A DNA stretch of 41,431 nucleotides from a virus, in IMG/VR virus record IMGVR_UViG_3300025096_003504, positions 1-41,431 of that record. One strand, given 5' to 3'. The notes below the pieces were generated by a model, which made no database searches, was not told the origin of the DNA, and was given only the letters and a program-made list of their open reading frames with translations. The position numbers and the translations under genes are program-made. Shown here one piece after another: positions 1-10,300 of the stretch. How positions within the stretch are numbered: position 1 is the first letter of the stretch; the number at the start of each line of letters is the position of its first letter.

Positions 1-2160
1 TGGTTCTTGTTTAACTTCTCCCGTGTTGCTACTTAAATTAATTTTAATTTTATTATTAACATTTTTATATGGAATAATATTCACATTTGGAGGTACTGGA
101 GGACTATCCATCAACCTGGTTGAACAAGAAAAATATGGCACTTCGATTGTTTTAACATTTGGCCTAGAAATGATATCAACATCAAGCTTGTTAATAATTC
201 CCTTTTGCATTAAAAGGAGGAAGGCTTCATATATTTCGTTGGCAGTATATGTTTTATGATGCGCGAGGTTTTTTTTCAAAGCGTCTTTATATTTTTGAGG
301 TATTTTATATTCATACTCTGTCCCAAAAATCACTCTCCAAGAATAAACCTTATAATGATATTTTTCACCATATCTCAATTGAGTATCAACATGCTTTAAT
401 ACATCAAGTTTTCTTGTATTTGAATAATAATAATTTTGTATTACTTCAACAGGGTCTCCAGCGTTATTGCATCTCCATTTTTCAATTCTGTAAGCAATCG
501 TTTCTGACTTCGCTGTCTGGCCAGCCAAAATTTGTTTAAAATTTCTTGTTTTATTTTTAACTAAACTTATGAACCTAGCCTTAAAAATTGTCATTAAAAG
601 ACTTTTTATAAATTTGCTCTCACCTTTGTCATCTTCAGACTCATGAAGCATATTATAATATTCAGAATCAAGAGGAGCAAGAACAGAGAAACTTTCTTCT
701 TTTGAGTTGGCAAAAATCTTAGCCCCATTTTTCGAAAATTGATTGATCCAGTTCCAGCTACTATCATCGTAAAGTTTAAAACTACTTCGTTTATGGAGCG
801 TCTTTTCTTCGTCAAGTGTTTGACGACCTGCAACTGTTTCTGTTACAGTAGCATTTTTCTCAACTGTAAAAATAGCATCACCATTATCTGGAGGATTATT
901 CGACTTAAATTGAAGTTTATTTTTCATGTTCCCGGGAGCGAATTCTCCTTTTGTTCCTTCAACAATAGTCTTTAAAATCGATCCATCTAATTTAGCATCT
1001 ACTAATAAATCTGCTAAAGAAGTATTGGTATCAGTAGAAAAATCTAACTCAAAAAACATAGGAAACATAAAACGTTTATGCTGATAATCAAGTAGTCTCT
1101 TGTTCAACTCATAAGAAACTAAAACATTAGAATGTCTTTTTCTCATATCAGTAAACACTTGTCTGTTTAGGCCACCATTTACAGCGATCATAGTATTATA
1201 AATTCTAGACCATTTTTCGAAATATTGACCCTTGCTTTTCTCTCCTATTTTTTGCCCACTTTCGTTTAGTACATCTTTGAACATGTTTGGAAGTTGGTTA
1301 GCCAATGTCACAAATTTATGATAGTTAGTATATGTATTGTTTACTTTATCCGGAGAGGCTTCCTCCATTAAGAACATGTTGATGTCTGGCAATATAGCAG
1401 TATCGTCTTTTCTCTCACCTAGGTCCCAATCTAAATTTTCATAAGCTTTAATATAAAAATTATAATCAGATTGACACTTATAATATAGAGGTTTGTTCAT
1501 ATATGACTTGCCTTCCAACTCTTTAAAAGAGAATGGTTTGAAATAAGCAGTTGTGAAGTCTGTATGTCTTCTTCCAGTATCATTGTAATATGCTTTTTTG
1601 TCGTAAACAAAATCATCCTCATTATATAATATTTTAGTTGCTAAGTTTGCCAACGCCTCGATTTCTGTTTGCATAGTTTCCATGCCACTAGGAGCCAAAC
1701 TAGGCTTGATGACAATTCTTTCTTTTCTTTCTGGCATATTCCGATTATTAGTATACCACTCTTGTGTTGAAAGAACATCTTTATGTGTTGTGTCAGGAAA
1801 AGCAATATAAGCATGTGCAACATCTTTATTTCCCTTTGTTAAACCATTTGCCATAAGTGTTGGAAAATTGATCCACACTGCTCCAATAGCACTTCGTAGT
1901 TCATCCTCAGTTTCATCACGAAGCCTGTTTGTCAAAAAACCTAACTCGTCTTTGCCAGTGATGCCAAATTCTTTATAAATACTGGTCATTCGAGTAGCTT
2001 TAAGGTAATAAGCCGGTACTATTTGTTTGTTAATTAAATAACGAGTATCATCATCAAAGACATAAACTTTTCTAGGGCTGACAAGATTTTCTCCGTCAAC
2101 ATCTACAAGAAAATCCTCAACAATAGATTTTTTATCATTTGCGTTATTATCTTTTGACAT
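1..2160 (-). CDS. Virion structural protein, unknown function (3' end outside window)
   Basis: An open frame of 720 codons runs from the ATG at 2160 to the window edge with no stop, so the C-terminus is missing. It begins MSKDNNANDKKSIVEDFLVD. I do not recognise a family. The chain is soluble-looking, rich in charged and aromatic residues, with no signal peptide or membrane segment. Near the visible end a short proline-rich stretch (DSPPVPPNV) leads into beta-type sequence, which could be the start of a fibronectin-III-like domain, but too little is visible to say. It lies last in the tail/baseplate run, 29 bases after the stop of the 1344-aa gene, so a virion role is inferred from position. 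The ribosome site is a weak purine run (AAGAAAGAGAAA). The frame is certain; the function is unknown. Confidence 0.8.
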   Translation of the reverse strand, partial: MSKDNNANDKKSIVEDFLVDVDGENLVSPRKVYVFDDDTRYLINKQIVPAYYLKATRMTSIYKEFGITGKDELGFLTNRLRDETEDELRSAIGAVWINFPTLMANGLTKGNKDVAHAYIAFPDTTHKDVLSTQEWYTNNRNMPERKERIVIKPSLAPSGMETMQTEIEALANLATKILYNEDDFVYDKKAYYNDTGRRHTDFTTAYFKPFSFKELEGKSYMNKPLYYKCQSDYNFYIKAYENLDWDLGERKDDTAILPDINMFLMEEASPDKVNNTYTNYHKFVTLANQLPNMFKDVLNESGQKIGEKSKGQYFEKWSRIYNTMIAVNGGLNRQVFTDMRKRHSNVLVSYELNKRLLDYQHKRFMFPMFFELDFSTDTNTSLADLLVDAKLDGSILKTIVEGTKGEFAPGNMKNKLQFKSNNPPDNGDAIFTVEKNATVTETVAGRQTLDEEKTLHKRSSFKLYDDSSWNWINQFSKNGAKIFANSKEESFSVLAPLDSEYYNMLHESEDDKGESKFIKSLLMTIFKARFISLVKNKTRNFKQILAGQTAKSETIAYRIEKWRCNNAGDPVEVIQNYYYSNTRKLDVLKHVDTQLRYGEKYHYKVYSWRVIFGTEYEYKIPQKYKDALKKNLAHHKTYTANEIYEAFLLLMQKGIINKLDVDIISRPNVKTIEVPYFSCSTRLMDSPPVPPNVNIIPYKNVNNKIKINLSSNTGEVKQEP

Positions 2161-2189
2161 TTTTTTTCTCTTTCTTGTAATTATTCATC

Positions 2190-5100
2190 TTAATAATTTT
2201 CGCCTCCGGGCATCGCAGGGCCGGATGGACCGCCCATATTTGTTGTGGTGGATTTTATATTGGATATGGCGGTGGTGTTGATGGGCGCCGTGGCTGCCAT
2301 CGCGGCGGAACTTACGAGAGGGGTTTGACCGGCGGTATAGGCGCGAGCGGATAGAGGAATGTTTGTAGTTCCAGGACTGGACGAGATTATGCCGCCAATC
2401 ATCTGCACAGCGGGGTTCAAAGCAGGGACTATTTGAGCAGTTGAGGGTAGAAATCCAAAAGGCATGGTTCCAGGAGATAAACCAGGCGATGTAAAACCGA
2501 CTGGGGTTGCAGCTGCAGCCGACAAGCCGCCGGCAAGTTGATCAGCCATCAGCGCTGCTTGTACATTGCCGGCTGCAGTGGGCAGAACGCTGGCTATGGC
2601 GGAGCGGGCGGCGGCATTTGCGGCTGCGGCGATAAGAGAGCCTCCAGCCGGAGTTTGTGGCGCAGGACCTAATGCAAGCAATGCTGCGATTTCTTTTTGT
2701 GGCGGACCAATTTGCATAAGAAAGTGTTTATTATATATTGGAAATTCAAATCCTTTAATCTCAGGAATATTTATTTTAGGACTGCTATGTCTTTTAAGTC
2801 TGCAAAGAATTCTGTTGTCACGATCATCAGTTGGAAAATTATTTATTCTTTCCCATTGTTCAGTTTCTATTCTTTCAAAAAACGGCTCATTCATTTGTGC
2901 TTCATTTTTTTCAGAACCATCTACAATTCTATATCCTGTCAGCATTTCAGCACTGCAGAGATTCATAAAATTTAAATAAAAGAATCCCAAACTATCTTGT
3001 TTTAAATAATCATCGTTGGCAAGACTAGTTTTTTGAAACACATCGCGATCTAAATCAATTACTAAACCATGATTTTCTTTAGGCATCTTTCTTTGTGTAC
3101 TAACTGCTATCATCGCTTTGTATTGATTTGGCAAGTCTTCCAAATCTCCAGATGCATCCAAATCAAAAACGATTTGCCTAGAATGTCTTATATTGAAATG
3201 TGTATATGGTGAAAATTTATAAGTTGGGTGAGAATAATAACTTGCCAACTTAAATAAAACATTATTAGGATTTGTCAAATCGTTTGTATATACTCCTTGA
3301 GGCGATAGTTTATTGTTATGACCAGCAATAGGTGTGATATATGAAAGGGCATCAAGTATAGGAGTAAACTTTATTACATCTGAAAAAACAACACTCTGTT
3401 TTCCGCACAGATCTTCAATTTTATCGTTTTCAACATGAACATTGAAAGATTCCATACTACTAACAGTGCAACTTTTATCTGCCATAAAATCAATCAATCC
3501 GCCGCGCAATCTTTGCATAGCTTTCGCTTCAGAAATTAAATTTTTTCCTATAGGGTATGGATCAACGTCAACACTCAAACCATCATTATATCTCAACGCA
3601 TCGACTAGTATTTGATTATACCTGTCTGGCTCATAAAATCTATTACTCTGTTTTAAGGCATGTGATAAAAGATCATAAGTTGCTCCTCTCCTGGTGATTA
3701 CTGACATTGGACTAAAATAAGTAAATCTTTGAGGAGCTAATAATAAATTAACACCTCCTTGATAATCTTTATCCAAACGTAATATTGACTCTTGGCCAAA
3801 ATATTTTCTTAATTCCAAATTAGATCTTTCTCTAAAATCTCCGGTATTAAGCCTCATAAGTTCGAAGTCGCTAATCGGCTGGTCAGAAGCTAGATAGTCC
3901 ATTCCAAAGTTTTTGGGCGTGTCACTATCAAACACATCTTCAAAATTAGAAAATTCTTTAATCACTTTAAATGTTCTAGTCGCATCAATCTTAAGACTTT
4001 GAGGGGAACCACCAGCAAAATCACTATCCGGTTCTTCCTTCGTTACAGGGCCACTTATTTTGGCATTTAGCATCCTCTCGAGACTTATAGATAAATCAGA
4101 GACTAATCTTAAAAATGCTCCAATTCCCTCTGGAGAACCAAAAACAGGATCAATAATTTTAGCAATATCATTTATAAGAGTAACAGCTTGGGAAAAGCCG
4201 GCTAATCCTCCTCCAGAATAACGCCTAGTCAACAACTCAAAAATAGAAAAGTATTTTACTGCCATGGATTGAGTAACACTGTTCTTTTGATCAGGTTTGT
4301 TTAATGATTCTTTAGCAAGGTTAAACAACAAAGTATCTTCAGATATTGTCCCTTCAGAAAATAGCTGAAGAATATCATCTAAAAATTCTGGAATAAAGCT
4401 CTGTGCGGCAAGGCTATAATTAAGTTTGTGCCTTCTCCGGCCAGCCTGGTAACGCCCTGCGAAGGAAACTGCATCTGTAATTGTCTCTGGAGAACTAATA
4501 TTCTGCGACGATGCGACATTGTAATATTTTTCTAGCGTCGTTGTAAGATCAACCAACTCTGATAATTTGTTTTCCAAAAAATTTACGGTAGGATCTTCAA
4601 TTTCTATTTCAACGTCATATCGATAAAACCCATTTGTAAATTCTGATATTTCGTGATCTACTCCAGTGAAATGTCTCATAAAGGGATAGTCCGATCTAAC
4701 ATCTTCCGTCATTAAATTAACTTCTTTTACTGCTCCTATGGTTTTTGGTGGCTTATCTTCCAAATCATCGTTTTCGCCATCTAGTCCGGGAAAAACTGTA
4801 ACGATTCTCTTGTTAGGTTTTAGTCTCCCACTTCTACCTCCGTATCCAGGACCAGAGCCTGCAGTGATTACATTATCTCTTGTACTTACAAGAAGTTGAG
4901 GGGGAATTTCCTGATCAAACTCAACTGATGTTTTTGTACCTAGTTTATTAAGACCAGAAGCGGTCGTAGATATGCGATTACGAAAAAGTTTAAATGAACG
5001 TATATAACTTTTTCGTAATAATTCCTCTATAATAGCTGGATCAGAATTTTCAAATAATATAGGAAAGGCTGAATTTTTCTTAATCATTGTGAGATAGTCC

Positions 5101-6224
5101 ACACTAAAGAAAAATCTACACTTTCCTTCGTGGTCTCTAGATGTAAAAAGTTCAGAAAAATATGATGGACTTCTAGACACGTCTAAATTATCGTTAATTG
5201 GATAAGATATAACTCCTTGGCCAAGCTTTTTATTTTCTATTTGTGAGAAATCAAACACTTGTTTTTCAATTCTTTTCAAAGTTCTAAAATCTTGTATAGT
5301 CCTATTATAAACTCTCTCTTCGGATAACTTTGGTTGATTTTGACTTGGATCATGAGAAGTTCCGGCCATCCACCCTATATATCCTGTTTTGTCTCCCGTT
5401 TGAGCGGCTCCATGATAGTGTACCGGGCCGTGCCATATTTTCCCTTTTGCCACTGGATTCCCTGACGAGGGTATGAATGAAGCTATTTCATCTCCAGTTG
5501 GATTTTGACGATAAATCGTTTTTTCTGTAACCAGTTTGCCCTCTCTAATGATCGGCTCATCTATATGTGTTCCTAGCATAAAGTCAATTTCGGTATCTTG
5601 AGTGATCCCAAAATCTTTTTTTATTTTATCAACATCCAAATACGGGATTACAAACAAAGATAGATGATCTGGATTAACATTTTTAACTTTTATTGTATGA
5701 CTAAAAGGTATATCATATATAATATTTCCATCACTGTCAATTGTTTTGTGGAAATCTTTAATATGTTCTTTTATATCTTCTTCATCAGTTAGTTTGAATA
5801 ACCCACTATCAGATAAGGTTATGGTTTTTGCTTCTGTCTTAGGAAGCTTTTTTTCTACTAATTCTATTATTCGATCATTGCTAGCATGTATTCCCTCATA
5901 AACAGTTTCACTTTCTACGCTCACAACTCTAATGTTATAAAATCCTAGAAAGTCTTGATTAAAAAGCCAACTAGTCATAAGATCTCTTCCTTTCGGAACT
6001 TTTGCTTTCAAAGAGAAATTAACAAATACATCTAAACTTTCTTCAGAAGAAGCAGTCGACTCTTCTGCTTCTTCAATCCAATTAGGTTCAAGTGCATTTC
6101 TTTGTATATGAGGATTTTTATTAAATGGAGATGTCCATTTCTCATTAGCAACATTTAACACAATTTTACTTATGTAAACACCTGGTAGTGCGCCTTCAAA
6201 AAAACTTGATAAATTATCAGACAT
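2190..6224 (-). CDS. Large virion structural protein with Ala/Gly/Pro-rich C-terminal tail
   Basis: This 1344-aa protein has no family I can name with confidence. A segment around residues 265-305 holds HGPVHYHGAAQ and GWMAGTSHDPSQ, wording I associate with uncharacterised structural proteins of marine T4-like phages. The body (about 1-1150) is mixed and soluble-looking. The last 190 residues or so are low-complexity Ala/Gly/Pro/Thr with motifs such as AAAANAAARSA, and their DNA is far richer in GC than the rest of the gene. The start overlaps the stop of the 360-aa gene as TAATG, implying translational coupling. The setting among baseplate genes supports a tail or baseplate part. The reading frame is very secure; the role is inferred from position only. 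Confidence 0.85.
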   Translation of the reverse strand: MSDNLSSFFEGALPGVYISKIVLNVANEKWTSPFNKNPHIQRNALEPNWIEEAEESTASSEESLDVFVNFSLKAKVPKGRDLMTSWLFNQDFLGFYNIRVVSVESETVYEGIHASNDRIIELVEKKLPKTEAKTITLSDSGLFKLTDEEDIKEHIKDFHKTIDSDGNIIYDIPFSHTIKVKNVNPDHLSLFVIPYLDVDKIKKDFGITQDTEIDFMLGTHIDEPIIREGKLVTEKTIYRQNPTGDEIASFIPSSGNPVAKGKIWHGPVHYHGAAQTGDKTGYIGWMAGTSHDPSQNQPKLSEERVYNRTIQDFRTLKRIEKQVFDFSQIENKKLGQGVISYPINDNLDVSRSPSYFSELFTSRDHEGKCRFFFSVDYLTMIKKNSAFPILFENSDPAIIEELLRKSYIRSFKLFRNRISTTASGLNKLGTKTSVEFDQEIPPQLLVSTRDNVITAGSGPGYGGRSGRLKPNKRIVTVFPGLDGENDDLEDKPPKTIGAVKEVNLMTEDVRSDYPFMRHFTGVDHEISEFTNGFYRYDVEIEIEDPTVNFLENKLSELVDLTTTLEKYYNVASSQNISSPETITDAVSFAGRYQAGRRRHKLNYSLAAQSFIPEFLDDILQLFSEGTISEDTLLFNLAKESLNKPDQKNSVTQSMAVKYFSIFELLTRRYSGGGLAGFSQAVTLINDIAKIIDPVFGSPEGIGAFLRLVSDLSISLERMLNAKISGPVTKEEPDSDFAGGSPQSLKIDATRTFKVIKEFSNFEDVFDSDTPKNFGMDYLASDQPISDFELMRLNTGDFRERSNLELRKYFGQESILRLDKDYQGGVNLLLAPQRFTYFSPMSVITRRGATYDLLSHALKQSNRFYEPDRYNQILVDALRYNDGLSVDVDPYPIGKNLISEAKAMQRLRGGLIDFMADKSCTVSSMESFNVHVENDKIEDLCGKQSVVFSDVIKFTPILDALSYITPIAGHNNKLSPQGVYTNDLTNPNNVLFKLASYYSHPTYKFSPYTHFNIRHSRQIVFDLDASGDLEDLPNQYKAMIAVSTQRKMPKENHGLVIDLDRDVFQKTSLANDDYLKQDSLGFFYLNFMNLCSAEMLTGYRIVDGSEKNEAQMNEPFFERIETEQWERINNFPTDDRDNRILCRLKRHSSPKINIPEIKGFEFPIYNKHFLMQIGPPQKEIAALLALGPAPQTPAGGSLIAAAANAAARSAIASVLPTAAGNVQAALMADQLAGGLSAAAATPVGFTSPGLSPGTMPFGFLPSTAQIVPALNPAVQMIGGIISSSPGTTNIPLSARAYTAGQTPLVSSAAMAATAPINTTAISNIKSTTTNMGGPSGPAMPGGENY

Positions 6225-7306
6225 TAGCAGGGTTCCTCTTCATCGATCTCTATATCATATATATTGAACTCTGCAGCTTTGCTTTCAAAACAATCAAAGA
6301 CTCTATCCTGATCAGAAAAAATATGCTTCTTTTTTTGCACATTTGATGAAGCACAAAATAAATCATTATCAATCTCATAGTCAGTCAACACTTCAAAATA
6401 ATAATCTACGAATTTTGAAGTGGGTGGTCCAGGATCCACTCCTGGTTCATGAAAATATAATAATTGCATTTCATTTCCATCAACTTTATAGACCTCAACA
6501 TCAAAATTTTCTTTTTCAAATAAAGAATTTTTTTCTTCGGCTTCAACAAGAAGATAATGAGGCTTGACTTGGAATGTAGAATCATCTTGATATACAGTCA
6601 TGTGATAAGCATCTCCAGCACCCGCCTCGCCATATGGCATATCAGCAAATACTCCCAAATCAAGCTCATCTTCAACATTGTCTTTTATATAAGTTCCATC
6701 TTCGTCGACAAAAGTAATAAAAGTTTCATATGAACTTGTCAAAAACAGTTGAGGGATTCTCGAAATACCATTCGAGCCTGACAAAGTTGGCTTTGAGCCA
6801 GTCAGTTCGCTATTTAAAAATTTTACAGACCAAGCAGGTACGTAACTAGAACCATATTCTGACGTTCCCAATGGGTGAGATAGCACATAATCTTTTAAGG
6901 CAGATGGCTGAATCATCCCTACCTGCAATCTCAACATGTCCTCTTCAGTCAATACCGGATTCATTCCAACTTCTACTTCGGTATCGTCAAATTCAGGACC
7001 TCCAGACTCCTGTAATTGACGAGCAAGCTCTTGTTTGTTATCAAGTATGTGTTTATTTGCTTTGGTTATTTCTGTTTCTGGACCCGGACTAAAAACATAT
7101 TGTGTTTTTGGCCTAACTGCATTCTTAATTCTTAACTCTGAATCGTTTTGGGCCTCAGAGAGATCAACATATGATGTGTCATATATAACATCGGCATCAA
7201 AGAAAGCATATTGAGTTGGCTTAAACTTACCCAATGAAACCAAGTATTTGCCATATTGAGTAAGTTGAATTTCTATTACTTCTTCTTTTTTATTAAAAAA
7301 TGTCAT
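6224..7306 (-). CDS. Virion structural protein of the marine T4-like phage type, unknown function
   Basis: The 360-aa protein opens with MTFFNKKEEVIEIQLTQYGK followed by YAFFDADVIYD. I associate this N-terminal wording with a recurrent, uncharacterised structural protein of marine T4-like phages; this is memory of the family, not a search. The chain is acidic, especially at the C-terminus (YDIEIDEEEPC), with no membrane segment. It sits between the LamG giant and the 1344-aa protein, and its stop is shared with the start of the latter (TAATG). The 57-base spacer upstream is the longest in the window. The Shine-Dalgarno sequence is poor (ATAAGG about 15 bases upstream). A tail or baseplate accessory role is likely but unproven. 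Confidence 0.8.
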   Translation of the reverse strand: MTFFNKKEEVIEIQLTQYGKYLVSLGKFKPTQYAFFDADVIYDTSYVDLSEAQNDSELRIKNAVRPKTQYVFSPGPETEITKANKHILDNKQELARQLQESGGPEFDDTEVEVGMNPVLTEEDMLRLQVGMIQPSALKDYVLSHPLGTSEYGSSYVPAWSVKFLNSELTGSKPTLSGSNGISRIPQLFLTSSYETFITFVDEDGTYIKDNVEDELDLGVFADMPYGEAGAGDAYHMTVYQDDSTFQVKPHYLLVEAEEKNSLFEKENFDVEVYKVDGNEMQLLYFHEPGVDPGPPTSKFVDYYFEVLTDYEIDNDLFCASSNVQKKKHIFSDQDRVFDCFESKAAEFNIYDIEIDEEEPC

Positions 7307-7363
7307 TTTAAGTAAATTCCAACCTTATAGTAATTATTCATATTTAACAAAATACTGCTCATA
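7307..7363 (-). promoter_or_regulatory. Longest intergenic spacer, possible late-promoter site
   Basis: This 57-base AT-rich spacer lies between the LamG giant and the 360-aa gene. On the coding strand it holds ATGAATAATTAC (7330-7341), which is also present in the spacer before the last gene (2177-2188). No perfect T4 late promoter (TATAAATA) and no terminator hairpin is visible. A promoter is only a possibility. Confidence 0.2.
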
Positions 7364-10300
7364 TTAAATCTCTGTTTCCGGCAATTGCCCTGAATCTGCT
7401 GGTGGTTTGGGTGGTGGCAAAGGAGGCAGCCATGGAAGACTCATGTTGTCAGCTCCAAAAGAGGTGTTAGCCACGTCATCGCCGGTAGCCCCTCGAAGCT
7501 TATATTCTCCTTCAACTTGTACTAACTCAACAAGAGAAAAGAAATCATAAGGCCAATTATAATTATAATCTGGCTTTTTTAGTTTTTCATCTCCAAACTG
7601 AAATTTAAACTTCTTGTCGTCTTTTGTATCCTCTGTCACATTAAAGTAACTTTGTTCTGCTCTTTTCTTAACTTTGAAAACCATCCATCGAACATCTTTT
7701 GGCATTGTATTAAGGTTTAAGAAATCCCATGAAGCCGCAAGATCTAACGTTATGCTTGCTTCATCTTTTTGTGCCTCCATGGCAATTTTTGGCATAAGGT
7801 TCTGCCAAACATCAATAAGATCTTGCTTGTCTAAGCAGTGATGAAATTCAAAAATAAACATGGCGAATGGATCTATGCCACGATTTTTAACAAAATCCAT
7901 ATGTGGTGGCAAATAATAATTTTTCATTTTCTTTACCATGTCAAATATTGCTTTACTTGGTGGTTCACTCACACCTTGTTGTTGTAAGTGAAGATCCGCA
8001 ACAGCTTGACCATGATCTTGTAATATCCATGCCCAATCAACTCTGGCGCGACTAATTGGAAAGAATGGAGTGTCGCCTGAATTATAATTTGATTTTATCG
8101 GTATAGCAACAACAGCTTCAGAGATGATTTTATTATCTGCAATTTGACCTAATTTTCTGTCCGGACCAACGAGACCAGAAGGCTCTTTAAATCCTAATAC
8201 CTGATATAGCGAACCAGTTTGTCTGTGGCCTAATCTAGTTTCACCATCCGGCTGAGTTCCAACTCCATGTACTGCATTTTCTCCAGCGCCACCAAGCATT
8301 GCTTTTAATATGGCTGTTGGATGTGATTCTCTCAAGCCCATATAAATTCCTTGAGAACCGGTTGGCTCGACTCCGTAACCATACCACATTCCGCGAGTAG
8401 AATAACCGAGATTCGTATCTATATTGCCAGAGAAGTTTAATATTGGTGTTTCAAATTTTGGAGAAATAACCCACGCATCCAAAGACTCATCATTTTGTGA
8501 CGCCTTTGCCTCTGTCGGCTGACCAGTGATTGGATTATATGTAATCTCTGGCACGGTTGTTTTACCAAAAAGGTTTATTGACGATGCAACTCTCATTTTG
8601 GATTTATAAGCAAGACTTTCATTGCCTTGATTATCTTCGCCAATCTGAAATGAACCAGATCCGTAATCTTTAAGAAGGTTCCAAGATTCTCTCCAATTAG
8701 GATCATATGTTGTTTCAACCTGAGCGCCTGCTATAATTTCCTCTATTGTAAATTCACCGACTTCGCCATGGCTGGAATGAAGATCAACTGCTGAAAGCAA
8801 TAGTCTGTGTTTATGTGGAGAAAAAGCTAATCTCGCTACTGATTTGCCATAGAAATATGGCGGTGTATAAGGAGCAAAAGCGGGATCTTGCGTTTGTGCT
8901 GCGACGTAGACCAAACTGGTAAGTGGATCAAGAGGGTAATTATGTGTTTGACAAGTTGGTCCATAATGTATTCCCCTTGCTGAACCAGATTGCATATCTT
9001 GTTTATTGAAAGCCAACTCGCCGGAGCTGCGGCCAGCTTTGAATGGGAAATCTGGCCCTTCAAACATGATCATATCTTCATATGGGTTGTGTCCGGGAGG
9101 TTTGTCAACTGCGCTGCCGCTCATGCTGTATTTTTTTCCTGACTTTCTCAATGTCACATCCATAAAATATGTTGTTCCAGATAACATCTGAAATCTTCCC
9201 GGAGTCGACGTAAAGCTTTGGAACTTGCCTTTATCCAAGAAAAATCTTGGTATTTCTCCCAAGAAATTGTGCATTGCCATTGAGTAATTTGGTGTGTAAT
9301 CTCCTGTCCAAATCGCGTGCTTTCCTTGATTGAGATCGGTCAAATCGCCGGCGAGCCCTGGAGGGTGTATTAATGGTATTTCCGATCCTACGCCGGGATC
9401 TCCGGAGTTGCTGACTGGCAGATATGTATGAGGTTCTATGAGAGACTCGAATGGAAAACGAATATTATGAACTTTTTCATATTCAAGACCCTCAGTGCCG
9501 GCGGTGTCCGATCCTGTTTGGGTAAGATAACCTATGCCAGCGATGCCGACTGCGTTTGGCAACGATCCAGTCCAATGTGGCCAATCTACAGCGATGCCTG
9601 ATTTAATTGTATTATACATAATACCAGGGGCGAACCATGGTTGCAATAACGACTGTAATTGTTCTTGTGGGTGTACTTGTGGTGTCTTTCCGGCGAATGC
9701 AATAGATGAGGTTAAATGTGGTCCATAACTTTGCGAGAACATAGAACCCAATTGCACACATCTCAATACTGGATAAAAACCATTATATGGTAAGAGTTTT
9801 TTAACTGCTTTGCACTTTAATGTAAATTCTTTTGCCCTTCCTTTAACATCTTTCTGATAGTCGTTGCCAATAAGCTCTACAAATTTCATAAAATCAGAAT
9901 GAGAATATAGTTTGTAGAATGGCAAATTTCCAGTGCTAATTGGAGTATCTGAACTTGCAGTGTGTAATGCACCGACAAGAGATAAGAATTTTTTGTTCGT
10001 GGCAGCAAAGCCATTATCAATATAATAATCCATATGATCTGAAATTTTAAATTCTGGGAGGATTGAATAACCTTGTCCCATTGTTCTTACATCTACTGCC
10101 CACTGATCATATGAATCATAAAAAGGAGACTTCCCAGACAACAGTGAAGCACTATAATGAGGTTTAAAGTGTGCCCCACTGATGCCCTGGTCCGCATCCC
10201 ATCCATCATCCTTGATAATGTGAAGATATTTAGGAGGGATGAAGGTCTCAAAATTTGCAATAGGCGTCATGGACATATATTTATTTTGGAATAAATATGT

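Noticed and set aside
23-259. Plus-strand open frame with a hydrophobic N-terminus (78 aa)
   Set aside because: It lies antisense to a fully open minus-strand frame spanning 1-2160 that has protein-like composition; there is no ribosome site and no reason for a plus-strand gene.
2566-2979. Plus-strand open frame of 137 aa beginning Ala-rich
   Set aside because: It is the complement of the Ala/Gly/Pro tail and adjoining part of the 1344-aa gene; no ribosome site, and composition mirrors the coding strand.
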